From positions 1,729,428-1,793,427 of the forward strand of contig NZ_JAMFTH010000001.1 in the NCBI RefSeq assembly GCF_024195295.1: 64,000 nucleotides of DNA. The letters run 5' to 3'. A program made the translations under genes and the position numbers. This document shows, piece by piece, positions 27,038-35,795 of the stretch. The stretch comes from Gilvimarinus xylanilyticus (GTDB lineage Bacteria; Pseudomonadota; Gammaproteobacteria; Pseudomonadales; Cellvibrionaceae). The number at the start of each line of letters is the position of its first letter. Within the stretch, counting starts at the first letter, position 1. The notes under the pieces are model-generated. The model saw only the letters and a list, made by a program, of their open reading frames with translations. It was not told where the DNA came from and ran no database searches.

Positions 27038-27147
27038 AACGATTTCCTTGACACAGGCGCCCGGCAAACCGGATGATTACCGGTTTCCAAACTAAAAAGC
27101 CTCACCCTCGGCGCCACATTCAATATTGGCAAGGCAGTTTACTGTAA

Positions 27148-28362
27148 ATGAAGACGATTCAAAAATCCGACAAACTCAACGGCGTATGCTACGACATACG
27201 CGGGCCCGTGCTAGAGCACGCCTACCGGTTAGAAGAAGAAGGCCACCGCATTCTCAAACTGAACATCGGTAACCCCGCCGCCTTCGGTTTTGCCGCCCCG
27301 GATGAAATTATTCAAGACGTTATTTACAACCTGCCCAACGCCGAGGGCTATGTGGCCTCGCGCGGCCTGTTTGCCGCGCGCAAAGCGATTATGCAAGAGT
27401 GCCAAAAACTGCGCATTCCCAATGTGGATATCGACGATATTTACCTGGGTAATGGCGTCAGCGAATTAATTGTCATGTCCATGCAGGCGCTGCTGAACAA
27501 TGGCGATGAAATGCTGATTCCCGCCCCCGACTACCCGCTGTGGACCGCCGCGGTCAACCTCGCGGGTGGTAAAGCTGTGCACTACTTGTGCGACGAGCAA
27601 TCGGACTGGTACCCGGATATTGACGACATTAAGTCGAAAATTACCGACAAAACCCGGGGCCTGGTGCTGATCAACCCCAACAATCCTACCGGGGCGGTCT
27701 ACAGCCAAGAGATTCTCGAGCAGCTGGTAAAACTGGCCGAAGAAAAAGGCCTGATTATTTTTGCCGACGAGATTTACAGCAAGATTCTCTATGACGACAC
27801 CGAGTTTGTCCCCCTGGGGCGGCTGGTGCGCGACACCTTGTGCATTAGCTTTAACGGCTTGTCCAAGTCTTACCGGCTGGCGGGTTTTCGCGCCGGCTGG
27901 ATGATTGTGAGCGGTGCCAAGCACAAGGCCAAAAACTACCTTGAGGGCATTGAGATGCTCGCCTCAATGCGGTTGTGCGCCAATGTGCCCGCCATGTACG
28001 CCGTACAGACAGCGCTGGGTGGTTATCAGAGCATTAACGAGCTGATTATCCCCGGCGGCCGCCTGCGCGATCAGCGAGATGCGGCGCTGGCGGCGCTGGC
28101 GGAATTACCTGGCGTGAGCTGCGTCAAACCCAAAGGGGCCATGTACTTATTCCCCAAGATCGACCTCAATCGCCACAAGATCAAAGACGATCAGCAGATG
28201 GTACTGGACTTTTTAATTCAGGAAAAAATCCTATTAGTTCAGGGCACAGCTTTTAACTGGCCCGATCGGGACCATTTGCGAATTGTCTTTTTGCCCCGCG
28301 AGGACGAGCTAACCCGCGCCATTGAGCGCTTGGGCGAATTTTTGGAACGCTACACACAGTAA
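27148..28362 (+). CDS. alaA: Alanine-forming aminotransferase (AlaA-like)
   Basis: 404 residues, close to E. coli AlaA from its first residues (KLNGVCYDIRGPVLEHA) to its end. PLP binding is shown by NPNNPTGAVYS, FADEIYSKILYDD and the Lys of FNGLSKSYR (about residue 240). It should interconvert alanine/pyruvate with glutamate/2-oxoglutarate. The next gene starts 11 bases later. Confidence 0.93.
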   Translation: MKTIQKSDKLNGVCYDIRGPVLEHAYRLEEEGHRILKLNIGNPAAFGFAAPDEIIQDVIYNLPNAEGYVASRGLFAARKAIMQECQKLRIPNVDIDDIYLGNGVSELIVMSMQALLNNGDEMLIPAPDYPLWTAAVNLAGGKAVHYLCDEQSDWYPDIDDIKSKITDKTRGLVLINPNNPTGAVYSQEILEQLVKLAEEKGLIIFADEIYSKILYDDTEFVPLGRLVRDTLCISFNGLSKSYRLAGFRAGWMIVSGAKHKAKNYLEGIEMLASMRLCANVPAMYAVQTALGGYQSINELIIPGGRLRDQRDAALAALAELPGVSCVKPKGAMYLFPKIDLNRHKIKDDQQMVLDFLIQEKILLVQGTAFNWPDRDHLRIVFLPREDELTRAIERLGEFLERYTQ

Positions 28363-28372
28363 GGGAGCGGGC

Positions 28373-28837
28373 ATGGCCGATATCCATATCAGCGATTTTC
28401 ACAAAGACGCCGCCCGCGCGCTCAACATGCTATACAGCAGTTTTCCGCGCAAGCTGACGATGTTTGTGGAAGATATTGCCGGACCCGACGCGCCGGATGA
28501 GTTCGGCCTGCACAGCCCCCGTCATATGGCGTGTTTGTCCTGCTTAATGTGGTTGGCGGACGAAGGCTATATTCGCTATGAGGACACCGTGCGCCAGGAG
28601 GCGGTGGACCAGGCCACTCTCACCCACAAGGGCTTTACCCTACTAAGCGCCTTAATTAGCTGTCGCTCGCGACTCGCTAATCACGCTACCCAGATTAACG
28701 CTCAACTTGAGCCGGTGTTAGAGCAAAGCGACATTGAGGGGGATTTTGCCCCTGCCATCGACTTGGTCAGAGCCGCGCTGCGCGGCGGCTCGTCCAACGC
28801 CGTGGACGCAATTATGCAGATCCTGTTGAATCGCTAA
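28373..28837 (+). CDS. Conserved small protein of unknown function
   Basis: 154 residues from the ATG at 28373, which has AAGGGAG upstream; an ATG 17 codons earlier lies inside alaA. The segment RHMACLSCLMWLADEGYIRY looks like part of a winged-helix fold, with the following TLTHKGFTLLSAL as its wing and last helix. DNA binding is only a guess. Probably co-transcribed with alaA. It overlaps the convergent methyltransferase by 26 bases. Confidence 0.7.
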   Translation: MADIHISDFHKDAARALNMLYSSFPRKLTMFVEDIAGPDAPDEFGLHSPRHMACLSCLMWLADEGYIRYEDTVRQEAVDQATLTHKGFTLLSALISCRSRLANHATQINAQLEPVLEQSDIEGDFAPAIDLVRAALRGGSSNAVDAIMQILLNR

Positions 28838-29762
28838 AGCCTGGCCCCGGGTAGTTATAGTGCAAGAGTTTTAGCTGGCGCTCGGGCTGGGCGTCGGGAA
28901 AGTCCGGGGAGCCCGGCAAGCGCTGAACAAATCGCGCTTCGGGGCACTCAGCAGCAAACAGCTCGCTCATAAACTCGGGGCCGAGCTCGGGAGCATTTAA
29001 ACAGGCCAGCACCTCTCCACCTTCGGTCATTAGCTCGGGCACACGGCGCAGCAACTTGGCGTAGTCCCGGGTGGCCACAAAACTCCCCTTTTGGAAGCTG
29101 GGCGGATCGAAAATCACAATATCATAGGGGCCGGGGCGGCGAATCCGACTCCAGGACTTTAAGATTTGCTCGGGCAAAAACTGGCTGCGGGCTTTGTCCA
29201 GACCATTCAAATGGTGATTGTCTCGCCCGCGCCCCAGGGCCGACTTGCTCATATCCACGTTCACCACTTTGGTCGCACCGGCGGCCACCGCCACCACCGA
29301 AAACGCGCAGGTGTAGGCGAACAGATTGAGCACGCGCTTATCTTTCGCATGGGACTCTAACCACTGACGTCCCGGCTCCATATCCAGAAAAAAACCGGGG
29401 TTCTGCTGCCCCTGAAGGGCAAGTTTAAACACCAGCTCGCCCCGCCGGGCATACCAGGTCTCGGGCACTGAGCCCACCAGTTCGCGGGTGGGGGCCCCTT
29501 CGAGGTAGCGCTCTTGCAGCAGCACACAATTGGCCGCGCCCGCCAAAAGAGGCTGCAGCTCTGCCACCAGCTGGGCTACCACACCTTCCGATGGCTCGGC
29601 AAACAAGGTGATTAAAATGACCGGCTGGAAGTAATCCACCACCAGGGTTTCATAGCCCGGATAACATTGGCCCCGACCGTGAAACAGACGGCGGCTGTCC
29701 ACCGCCGCATCGCGCTCAAAATCGGCCAATAAGCGTTCTATGCGCGCCTTATCGAGTATCAC
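28812..29762 (-). CDS. SAM-dependent RNA methyltransferase, RlmI/RlmK-like
   Basis: 316 residues starting at GTG (29762). Motifs: GFFLDMEPGR before motif I, VLNLFAYTCAFSVVA (motif I) and DIVIFDPPSFQKGSF (motif IV). These are as in the RlmI/RlmK family of 23S rRNA cytosine or guanine methyltransferases. The PUA domain of RlmI is not evident. The target base cannot be told. Its GTG overlaps the stop of the upstream NAD-kinase-like gene (TAGTG), so translation is coupled. Confidence 0.82.
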   Translation of the reverse strand: MILDKARIERLLADFERDAAVDSRRLFHGRGQCYPGYETLVVDYFQPVILITLFAEPSEGVVAQLVAELQPLLAGAANCVLLQERYLEGAPTRELVGSVPETWYARRGELVFKLALQGQQNPGFFLDMEPGRQWLESHAKDKRVLNLFAYTCAFSVVAVAAGATKVVNVDMSKSALGRGRDNHHLNGLDKARSQFLPEQILKSWSRIRRPGPYDIVIFDPPSFQKGSFVATRDYAKLLRRVPELMTEGGEVLACLNAPELGPEFMSELFAAECPEARFVQRLPGSPDFPDAQPERQLKLLHYNYPGPGFSDSTGSA

Positions 29763-30895
29763 TAAATTTCTCCCACGGGGTAAATAACTTGCTGGCGGTA
29801 GCCGGTAGTGACAGGCAGTGCGCCGCTTAAGGCGCGATCGAGCGAGGGATTGTTGGTATCCACCAGCAGCGGCCTACCCTCTAGGGCTTTGAGTTTTTCC
29901 GGCGTAGCCACCAGCCAAATATTGTCGCGCCCGACCTGCTCGATAATATCCCACGCGATCTGCTGATTGCCGCGCCCGAAGATATGCCCCTGGCCGCCGA
30001 TCGCAGTGACCATAATTCTGACCGGCCCAGCATGCGCCGCCAGAGCCTCGCGGATTTGTGCGGCGTTGACGTCCTTTTGCCGCAGCTGGTTGTCCAGCAG
30101 TAAATCCACCCCCAAAAGTGTGCCCTCGAGACCGAGCTGCTGCAAAATAACGTAGGTGGTGGAGCCCGGCCCGACCACATAAAGGGTTCCGGGGTCCAAC
30201 TGCTCGATCACCCCGTCGGCGAGATCCAGCTGCGACAGTTCATCCACCTCGGCGCCGGCGTTTTTAACCTGCTGCAGGGCCTCGGGCACCTCGGGCACTA
30301 ACAGCTCGCTGTAATGGCGAGCCCTGACCACTCCGCGCGCAAATGCCTGCTCGTCAATATCGCGCACTTCGCGCTCGATTAAAGGCGCCCAAAGCCCGTC
30401 GGCCAGGCGTTTTAACACCCGTCCGGCAGCCTCGGGACTGGTGGTGTAGACGCCCGAGTGAATTTTTACCCCGGCGGGCACCCCCAAACAGGGCACGGAC
30501 AGGCCCACCGCATCGGCGATGTTGCGCGCCGTGCCGTCACCACCGGCCAACACCAGCAAGTCTATCCCCGCCGAGTGCATGGCCCGCGCCGCCCGAGCGG
30601 TATCCGCCGCCGTGCTTTGATCGGCTTGGGGAGCGCCCAGTATCTGTGGGTTAAAACCCAACTCGCGCAGCAAATTTGCACCCATGGAGCCGTCGAAAGC
30701 GAAAAAATCCAGTGTGTCCGAGTGCTCTTGCAAAGGCGCAAGCGCTCGAGCCATGCGCGCGGGAGCGTGGGGTTGCAGCCCACCGTGCCCGGCGCGTTCA
30801 CGCACCAAAGCCAGATCGTCACTGCCTTTTAGTCCCAAGCTACCGCCCAGGCCCGCAAAAGGGTTAACAATAATGCCGAGTTTTAGCCGCGTCAT
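29762..30895 (-). CDS. ATP-NAD kinase-like protein
   Basis: 377 residues, longer than NadK (about 290). It begins LKLGIIVNPFAGLGGS and has the kinase motif LVLAGGDGTARNI (about residue 115) and GVPAGVKIHSGVY, which mark the ATP-NAD kinase-like family. Later GPGSTTYVILQQLG and IGGQGHIFGRGN are typical of this longer subgroup. The substrate is not established for this subgroup; it is unlikely to be the main NAD kinase. First gene of a pair with the methyltransferase. Confidence 0.8.
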   Translation of the reverse strand: MTRLKLGIIVNPFAGLGGSLGLKGSDDLALVRERAGHGGLQPHAPARMARALAPLQEHSDTLDFFAFDGSMGANLLRELGFNPQILGAPQADQSTAADTARAARAMHSAGIDLLVLAGGDGTARNIADAVGLSVPCLGVPAGVKIHSGVYTTSPEAAGRVLKRLADGLWAPLIEREVRDIDEQAFARGVVRARHYSELLVPEVPEALQQVKNAGAEVDELSQLDLADGVIEQLDPGTLYVVGPGSTTYVILQQLGLEGTLLGVDLLLDNQLRQKDVNAAQIREALAAHAGPVRIMVTAIGGQGHIFGRGNQQIAWDIIEQVGRDNIWLVATPEKLKALEGRPLLVDTNNPSLDRALSGALPVTTGYRQQVIYPVGEI

Positions 30896-30961
30896 ACAAA
30901 CGTCATACTTTAAGGTTAGGGTGGTCGCCAGATATGCGCTTTGCGCCTCTGTCAGTCATTT

Positions 30962-32101
30962 TCATTTGTTGAAATGAAATCCTAGGGCCGCTAGCGACTT
31001 CGCCAGCGGCTCTTTTTTTACCTTTCCCGCGACCTGATAATTGTGAAATTCGCGCCGGATGGCGTAGTGTTTGCGCAGCAAATCAAACCCCGCACCCAAA
31101 TCGACTCCATGGTCCAAGTGCTGGCGGGCGAGTTTGCGCATGGCGCGGTCATCGTCTTCAATATCGTAAACTTGCGCCACTAAGTCACAGATCGCGGTCC
31201 AGTCGTCGCCCTCTAACTCGGCACTAAGGGTGTTATTAGCCACCTTGGGAGTCACCTGCGCCAGGCTGATCTGCTCGCTTAACCCGAAGTGACGGCAAAA
31301 GGCCTGATAAATCATCGAGGTGCCTGCCAATTTACCGTCAAAGCTGTAGCCGGCGATATGAGGTGAGCCCAGAGTGACCCTTTCGAGTAAGTCGGTGGAA
31401 AAATTGGGTTCTGTTTCCCAGACATCCAGCACCACCTGCAAGTCATCGCGCGCACGCAGTACCTGCAGCAGCGCCTGATTATCCACTACCGGCCCCCGCC
31501 CCGCGTTTAGCAGTACCGCCCCCGGGGGCAAGAGCTGGAGCTGCTCTTTACTTAGCAAATGCCGGCTGGGGTGAGGCCCGGAGGTGGTTAAAGGGGTGTG
31601 CATGCTGACAATATCCGCCTGCAGCACATCATCCAGCTCGGCCAAATCCGGGTTGTCGGCGGCGGTTAAAAACGGATCGTAGCAACGGCACTCTACCCCC
31701 TGGGCTTTAAGCGCCCGATAGAGCGCGCCGCCCACATTACCGCAGCCAATAATACCCACTGTGCGCTGGCGCCAGTCGATATTCATATAACAGAGCGCGG
31801 CGTAGACATACTCCACCACCGAATTGGCGTTACAGCCGGGCGCATTGGTAAAGGCAATATTCTGCTTGGTTAAATAATCCTGCTGCAGATGGTCCATGCC
31901 GATGGTGCAGGTACCCACAAACTTAACCTGAGAGCCCGCCAACAGAGCCTCATTAACCTTGGTGACCGAGCGCACCAAGAGCGCATCGGCATCGCGTACC
32001 TGCTCGGCGGTCATATTCCGCCCAGGCAAACGGACAATCTCGGCGTGGGGGGCAAAGAACTCTTCTACCAGGGGAATATTTTCGTCGGCGATGATTTTCA
32101 T
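30962..32101 (-). CDS. pdxB: Erythronate-4-phosphate dehydrogenase
   Basis: 379 residues. It starts KIIADENIPLVEEFF and has the NAD fold GIIGCGNVGGALYRAL, then NAGRGPVVD, DVWETEP and SPHIAGYSFDGK, with the Arg, Glu and His catalytic triad of the 2-hydroxyacid dehydrogenases. It carries out the second step of DXP-independent pyridoxal phosphate synthesis. Its start overlaps the exonuclease gene by four bases. Confidence 0.95.
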   Translation of the reverse strand: MKIIADENIPLVEEFFAPHAEIVRLPGRNMTAEQVRDADALLVRSVTKVNEALLAGSQVKFVGTCTIGMDHLQQDYLTKQNIAFTNAPGCNANSVVEYVYAALCYMNIDWRQRTVGIIGCGNVGGALYRALKAQGVECRCYDPFLTAADNPDLAELDDVLQADIVSMHTPLTTSGPHPSRHLLSKEQLQLLPPGAVLLNAGRGPVVDNQALLQVLRARDDLQVVLDVWETEPNFSTDLLERVTLGSPHIAGYSFDGKLAGTSMIYQAFCRHFGLSEQISLAQVTPKVANNTLSAELEGDDWTAICDLVAQVYDIEDDDRAMRKLARQHLDHGVDLGAGFDLLRKHYAIRREFHNYQVAGKVKKEPLAKSLAALGFHFNK

Positions 32102-33015
32102 GCACTCAGTGTCCTGTATTCGTTGATTGTTCGGGCCCTGGCAATAAAGCTCGCGGGCCAGCCCATCGACCGACTAAACTCGGCAAAGGCCTCTAATTGG
32201 ATGGGGCGCGCGACAAGCTCGCGTCGGTGATCGATTAATGGGACAGTATCCACCAGGGTCACCAGCTTCCGGGCCAGGAGGATTTGCGCCTGATAATCGA
32301 TTAATTTTTGTCCTAAAGACCGGGCGCCGCGAATGGGATAAGACGCCACCGCTTCGGGATTTTGCAAAAGCGCGTCCAGACTGCCGGCAGCGGTTAGCAA
32401 TGCGGCGGCGGTTTTTGGGCCCACGCCGGGCACACCGTCGATATCGTCAGAGCTGTCCCCCACCAGAGCCTGGAAATCGGCCATTTGTTCAGGGGGTACC
32501 CCAAAACGGCGTTCAATATCGTCCGGGTAGTGACGTTTATCGGCGCTGTAATCCCATAAAAAATCCTGAGGCCGGGCAATAATCTGGCTTAAGTCTTTAT
32601 CGCGACTCAGCACGGCCACAGGCTCGGGGCCTGCGGCGCGGCAGACTCGCGACAAACTGGCCAACAAATCATCCGCCTCGTATTCCGCACTGGCAAAACT
32701 TGCCACCCCCAAAAGCTCGGTCACCTGGCGGCAGGCGTTTAACTGATAAGCCAGCGTCTCGTCGGGCAGCGCGCGCGAACTTTTATAAACAGGCGATAGC
32801 TGATGCCGAAACCCACTTTGTAAACTCTCGTCAAAGCAGGCCGCTACCCAGGGCGGGCTTTGCTCCTGCAATAATTTCAGCAAGAAACCCGTGTAGCCAT
32901 AAGCCGCTTCGGTAGAAAAGCCTGTTTTAGCGCAAATCCAATTGGGCGGCAGGGAAAAATAATAGCGGAAAATATAGATGGAAGCGTCGATCAGACACAC
33001 GGGGGCCGGGCTCAA
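32098..33015 (-). CDS. 5'-3' exonuclease / flap endonuclease (Pol I N-domain family)
   Basis: 305 residues with a TTG start (33015), preceded by GGGGAGAGAG and overlapping the epmC stop by four bases (TTGA). Metal-binding acids are in LIDASIYIFRYYF, EYEADDLLA, SRDKDLSQI and GDSSDDIDGVPGVGPKTA (helix-hairpin-helix). It resembles E. coli Xni (ExoIX) and the N-terminal domain of DNA polymerase I. It should cut 5' flaps during repair or replication. Its place between pdxB and epmC looks like convenience, not pathway. Confidence 0.88.
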   Translation of the reverse strand: MSPAPVCLIDASIYIFRYYFSLPPNWICAKTGFSTEAAYGYTGFLLKLLQEQSPPWVAACFDESLQSGFRHQLSPVYKSSRALPDETLAYQLNACRQVTELLGVASFASAEYEADDLLASLSRVCRAAGPEPVAVLSRDKDLSQIIARPQDFLWDYSADKRHYPDDIERRFGVPPEQMADFQALVGDSSDDIDGVPGVGPKTAAALLTAAGSLDALLQNPEAVASYPIRGARSLGQKLIDYQAQILLARKLVTLVDTVPLIDHRRELVARPIQLEAFAEFSRSMGWPASFIARARTINEYRTLSA

Positions 33016-33578
33016 AGACTCTCTCCCCGGAAATGCTGCTCATCCAGCAACCAGTTTCTATCTCGCTCAGGTCGATAATACTCCAGCAGCGCCTCAGCGA
33101 AGTTCCTCGCACGCGGGGCCAGCCCGTTATGACAGATAGCGATGGCCTGGTTAGCCACCGCCAGCTTAAACGCCCTGGAAGGGCCCAGGTTTTGCGTCAG
33201 GTTATCGGCACTGACTCTAAACCGCCAAGCAGCGGCGCGCGAAAAAATCCACTCCAGCGCCTGAGGCCGAGCCTCGACCCGCTCAAATTCCGCCTGCTGG
33301 TCGGCGCTGCGACCATCGGGAGCATACCAATAACCGTAATCCTCTTGGGCGCGACGCTGGGGGCCTGCCACACACCAGTGAGCCACCTCGTGCAGGGCGC
33401 TGGCGAAATAATTCTGGGTAAACGCTATTACTGCGGGTTGGTCACCCCGCGCCGGGGCATATAAAGGCTCGCTCGCGCCCCCACGCAACACGGTATTTTC
33501 GCTTGAGGCAAAGCAGCGATTAAATAGATGCTCCAAATCACGGCAATTATGGGTTATCTGTGGGGAAAAAGCGGTCAA
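33012..33578 (-). CDS. epmC: Elongation factor P hydroxylase
   Basis: About 188 residues from a TTG at 33578, a tentative start. The frame has no ATG between 33578 and the stop. The ATGs at 33749 and 33827 would add an unrelated N-terminus overlapping the divergent gene's leader, while E. coli EpmC has 182 residues. Family motifs: SALHEVAHWCVAGPQRR with the metal-binding HExxH, DYGYWYAPDGRS and VEARPQALEWIF. It hydroxylates the beta-lysylated Lys of EF-P. EpmA and EpmB are not in the window. CTG and ATT codons just upstream are other possible starts. Confidence 0.85.
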   Translation of the reverse strand: MTAFSPQITHNCRDLEHLFNRCFASSENTVLRGGASEPLYAPARGDQPAVIAFTQNYFASALHEVAHWCVAGPQRRAQEDYGYWYAPDGRSADQQAEFERVEARPQALEWIFSRAAAWRFRVSADNLTQNLGPSRAFKLAVANQAIAICHNGLAPRARNFAEALLEYYRPERDRNWLLDEQHFRGESL

Positions 33579-33771
33579 AATCAGTAACTCGTTTAAACAT
33601 TTACAAACTCTGGGGGTTTGCCAAGCAGAGCCAGAGCAAAAATTTACAGCATAGGTATTGTGTGCGGGCGTTTTAGCATATACCTTATGTAGTGATGGCG
33701 CGAAATATTTTCCGGTTAGCCTTCCCGACGACGCTTTCGGCGATGTCATGGCCTCATTCAGGAGGTGTATT

Positions 33772-34467
33772 ATGAAGACCCCCGCTAAAAGCCACAATGA
33801 CAATGTGGTCGACTTTTTCTCTGGCAAATCCTACCGCGAGCTGCACGACGAGCGTTTTATTCGCCTGTCGCCCGAGCTGGACGGTTTGGAGATGCTCTAC
33901 TCCAACGAAAGCAATCCGGACAAGCTGTTCAGCTTAAAAATCCTCGCCTGGGGCCTGCGCGCCAACGGCGAAGTGGTGGGCCTGGTGCCCTGGCTTAATG
34001 ACATTGTCGCCTGCACCGAAGTGTTTGACCCGTTAAACGGTCAGTGGGAAGGCTACTATGACGTGGGAATCGACGAAGTCTTCTTTGACGCTCCCATACA
34101 CAAAATCATCGAGCTTGAAACCGCGGCCGAGTACTACGAGCTTGAGTGCGATAACGACGATGATGTGGTGCAAGAGCTGCCCGACACCATCGGCACCCAC
34201 GCGGTTCTGGCCAACGAGACCACTCACCAGCTCACGCTGGTAGAAGTCGTTAGCTGGCGACTGCTGCACGACGGCAATATTTACGGCATGTTAACCGATG
34301 CCGATAAAGTCAGCAGTACACCGGTATTACCCGGCGACAAATGCCTGTACCCGGCGCAACTTAACGACGAGTTTCGCTACTTTTTTCAGCATCAGATCGC
34401 CAACAAGATCAAAGCCGAGGACCCCGAAGCTTTGGCCGCCATTTCCATTTTGGTCGAGGAAAATTAA
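33772..34467 (+). CDS. Conserved acidic protein of unknown function
   Basis: 231 residues from the ATG at 33772, which has a full AGGAGGT site six bases upstream; the frame upstream is open but unsupported. The protein is soluble and very acidic (ELECDNDDDVVQELPD), with aromatic segments such as LAWGLRANGEVVGLVPWLND. No known domain was recognised. It is divergent from epmC and converges on tusA. Confidence 0.75.
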   Translation: MKTPAKSHNDNVVDFFSGKSYRELHDERFIRLSPELDGLEMLYSNESNPDKLFSLKILAWGLRANGEVVGLVPWLNDIVACTEVFDPLNGQWEGYYDVGIDEVFFDAPIHKIIELETAAEYYELECDNDDDVVQELPDTIGTHAVLANETTHQLTLVEVVSWRLLHDGNIYGMLTDADKVSSTPVLPGDKCLYPAQLNDEFRYFFQHQIANKIKAEDPEALAAISILVEEN

Positions 34468-34485
34468 CCGCTTTTTGCCGGTGCC

Positions 34486-34728
34486 CTACTCACCTTCCTG
34501 TAGCCGAAGGGTGTAATAAAACACTCCTTCGGTCTCGCTTTGCTCCAACAACTCGTGCCCTAAAAACAGACAAAATTTGGGTATATCCCGGGTTGTTGAA
34601 GGATCGGTCGCTTTAACCTGAATAATTTGTCCCGCCTGCATATCCCGCACGGCCTGATGCAGCATCATGACCGGCTCGGGGCACAATAACCCGCTGGTGT
34701 CTAAAAGATTATCAATCTGGTGATTCAT
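34486..34728 (-). CDS. tusA: Sulfurtransferase TusA
   Basis: 80 residues with the signature LDTSGLLCPEPVMMLHQAV, where the Cys carries the persulfide. It passes sulfur from cysteine desulfurase to the TusBCD relay for 2-thiolation of tRNA wobble uridines. The Asp-Pro-Ser-Thr-Thr-Arg-Asp-Ile segment is the usual second landmark. Confidence 0.95.
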   Translation of the reverse strand: MNHQIDNLLDTSGLLCPEPVMMLHQAVRDMQAGQIIQVKATDPSTTRDIPKFCLFLGHELLEQSETEGVFYYTLRLQEGE

Positions 34729-34984
34729 AGCGTTAGATCATCTATTAATTCTAAGTGGGCCGCTCAAGGTATTGCTAAACTGCATAGTAACAGGCAGCCC
34801 TAAGTTTACACGGTGCTCACAGCGATTCCCACGCCACCAACACCCCAGCCCGTTACTTTGCCAACCGCCTGTAGGCCTCACGCTCTATTGCCGAATTGGC
34901 GAACCAATACCGACAACCAAAGCACAGGGGCGACACTACTTTTGGGTTTTATGGCGTAGCGCACTGCGTGCGGGAGTTTGTCAG

Positions 34985-35341
34985 ATGCCATCGTTGTACC
35001 TAAGTTCTCCACCCTCGGGCCCCGCGCCGACTGAGCTAAACGGCGACTGTCTGGCATTAACCGCGACTTTACTGCGCCCGCACCTGCCGGGGCTTGCCGA
35101 TACGCTGTTAGCGCTGAGTCAAAAGGCGCGCAAAGAAAGGCACAAAGCCCTAACCAACCAGACGCTATACCAACACCTGGGGGCGGAAGGCATCAGCCAG
35201 GTGATCGCGCAACTGACTCATATGGGCAATCAATGGCTGGCCCAAGGTCGCAACCAAGCCAATTCTACCCAAGCTTTGCAGCAGGTTTTACGTCAGTGGA
35301 TCGCCGTGGGCGAATGGTTGATAGAGCAGGCCCAACAATAA
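34985..35341 (+). CDS. Small helical protein of unknown function
   Basis: 118 residues from the ATG at 34985 (GGGAG eight bases upstream). The open frame from 34772 gives a Pro/Cys-rich N-terminus with no protein-like pattern and is rejected. The product is helical and Gln-rich (NQANSTQALQQVLRQWIAV). No recognised domain. Bases 34729-34984 hold no other visible feature. Confidence 0.5.
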   Translation: MPSLYLSSPPSGPAPTELNGDCLALTATLLRPHLPGLADTLLALSQKARKERHKALTNQTLYQHLGAEGISQVIAQLTHMGNQWLAQGRNQANSTQALQQVLRQWIAVGEWLIEQAQQ

Positions 35342-35513
35342 CCCGGGCACGCCCGGCGTTTTGGATCTCCCACTGCGTTGCAGAATTTCCAGCTTGCGCG
35401 CCTTTAAACTCATGCGGCAAGGCTTCCCCCTCTGCGGTTTTGCGTTACAATAAAAATACACGGGCGCCGTTATTATAAAGGTACGCCTAGTTAAACCGGT
35501 AGAAAGGTTCGCA

Positions 35514-35795
35514 ATGATTTACGTATTGGTTGAAAGACATATCGCCGACGGCATGGAAGGCAACTACGACCTGGCCGCGCAACAAGCATTAGAGGCCGCC
35601 CACCGGGCGCCGGGCTTTATTAACGGCGAGACATTGGAAGATATTCAGCGGCCCAACCATCGCTATTTACTCTCCAAGTGGCGTTCACTGCACGACTGGA
35701 AACAGTGGTATTACAGTGACGAACGCCACGAAACCCTCAATCAACTTAACCCTACCCTGGCGGATTTTGAGAAGATTACCCTGCTGAAAAAGTAA
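35514..35795 (+). CDS. Antibiotic biosynthesis monooxygenase (ABM) domain protein
   Basis: 93 residues, a single dimeric alpha-beta barrel of the ABM type: it opens MIYVLVERHIADGMEGNYD and has the usual PGFINGETLED, then RYLLSKWRSLHDWKQW. Such proteins range from quinol monooxygenases to haem-degrading enzymes; the substrate here is unknown. It abuts rlmM tail to tail with no gap. Confidence 0.85.
   Translation: MIYVLVERHIADGMEGNYDLAAQQALEAAHRAPGFINGETLEDIQRPNHRYLLSKWRSLHDWKQWYYSDERHETLNQLNPTLADFEKITLLKK

Noticed and set aside
33579-33827. Long N-terminus of epmC from the ATG at 33827
   Set aside because: It would overlap the leader and start of the divergent gene and has no counterpart in the ~182-residue family.
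34772-34984. N-terminal extension of the 34985 gene
   Set aside because: The added 71 residues are Pro/Cys-rich and unpatterned, while the ATG at 34985 has a ribosome site.
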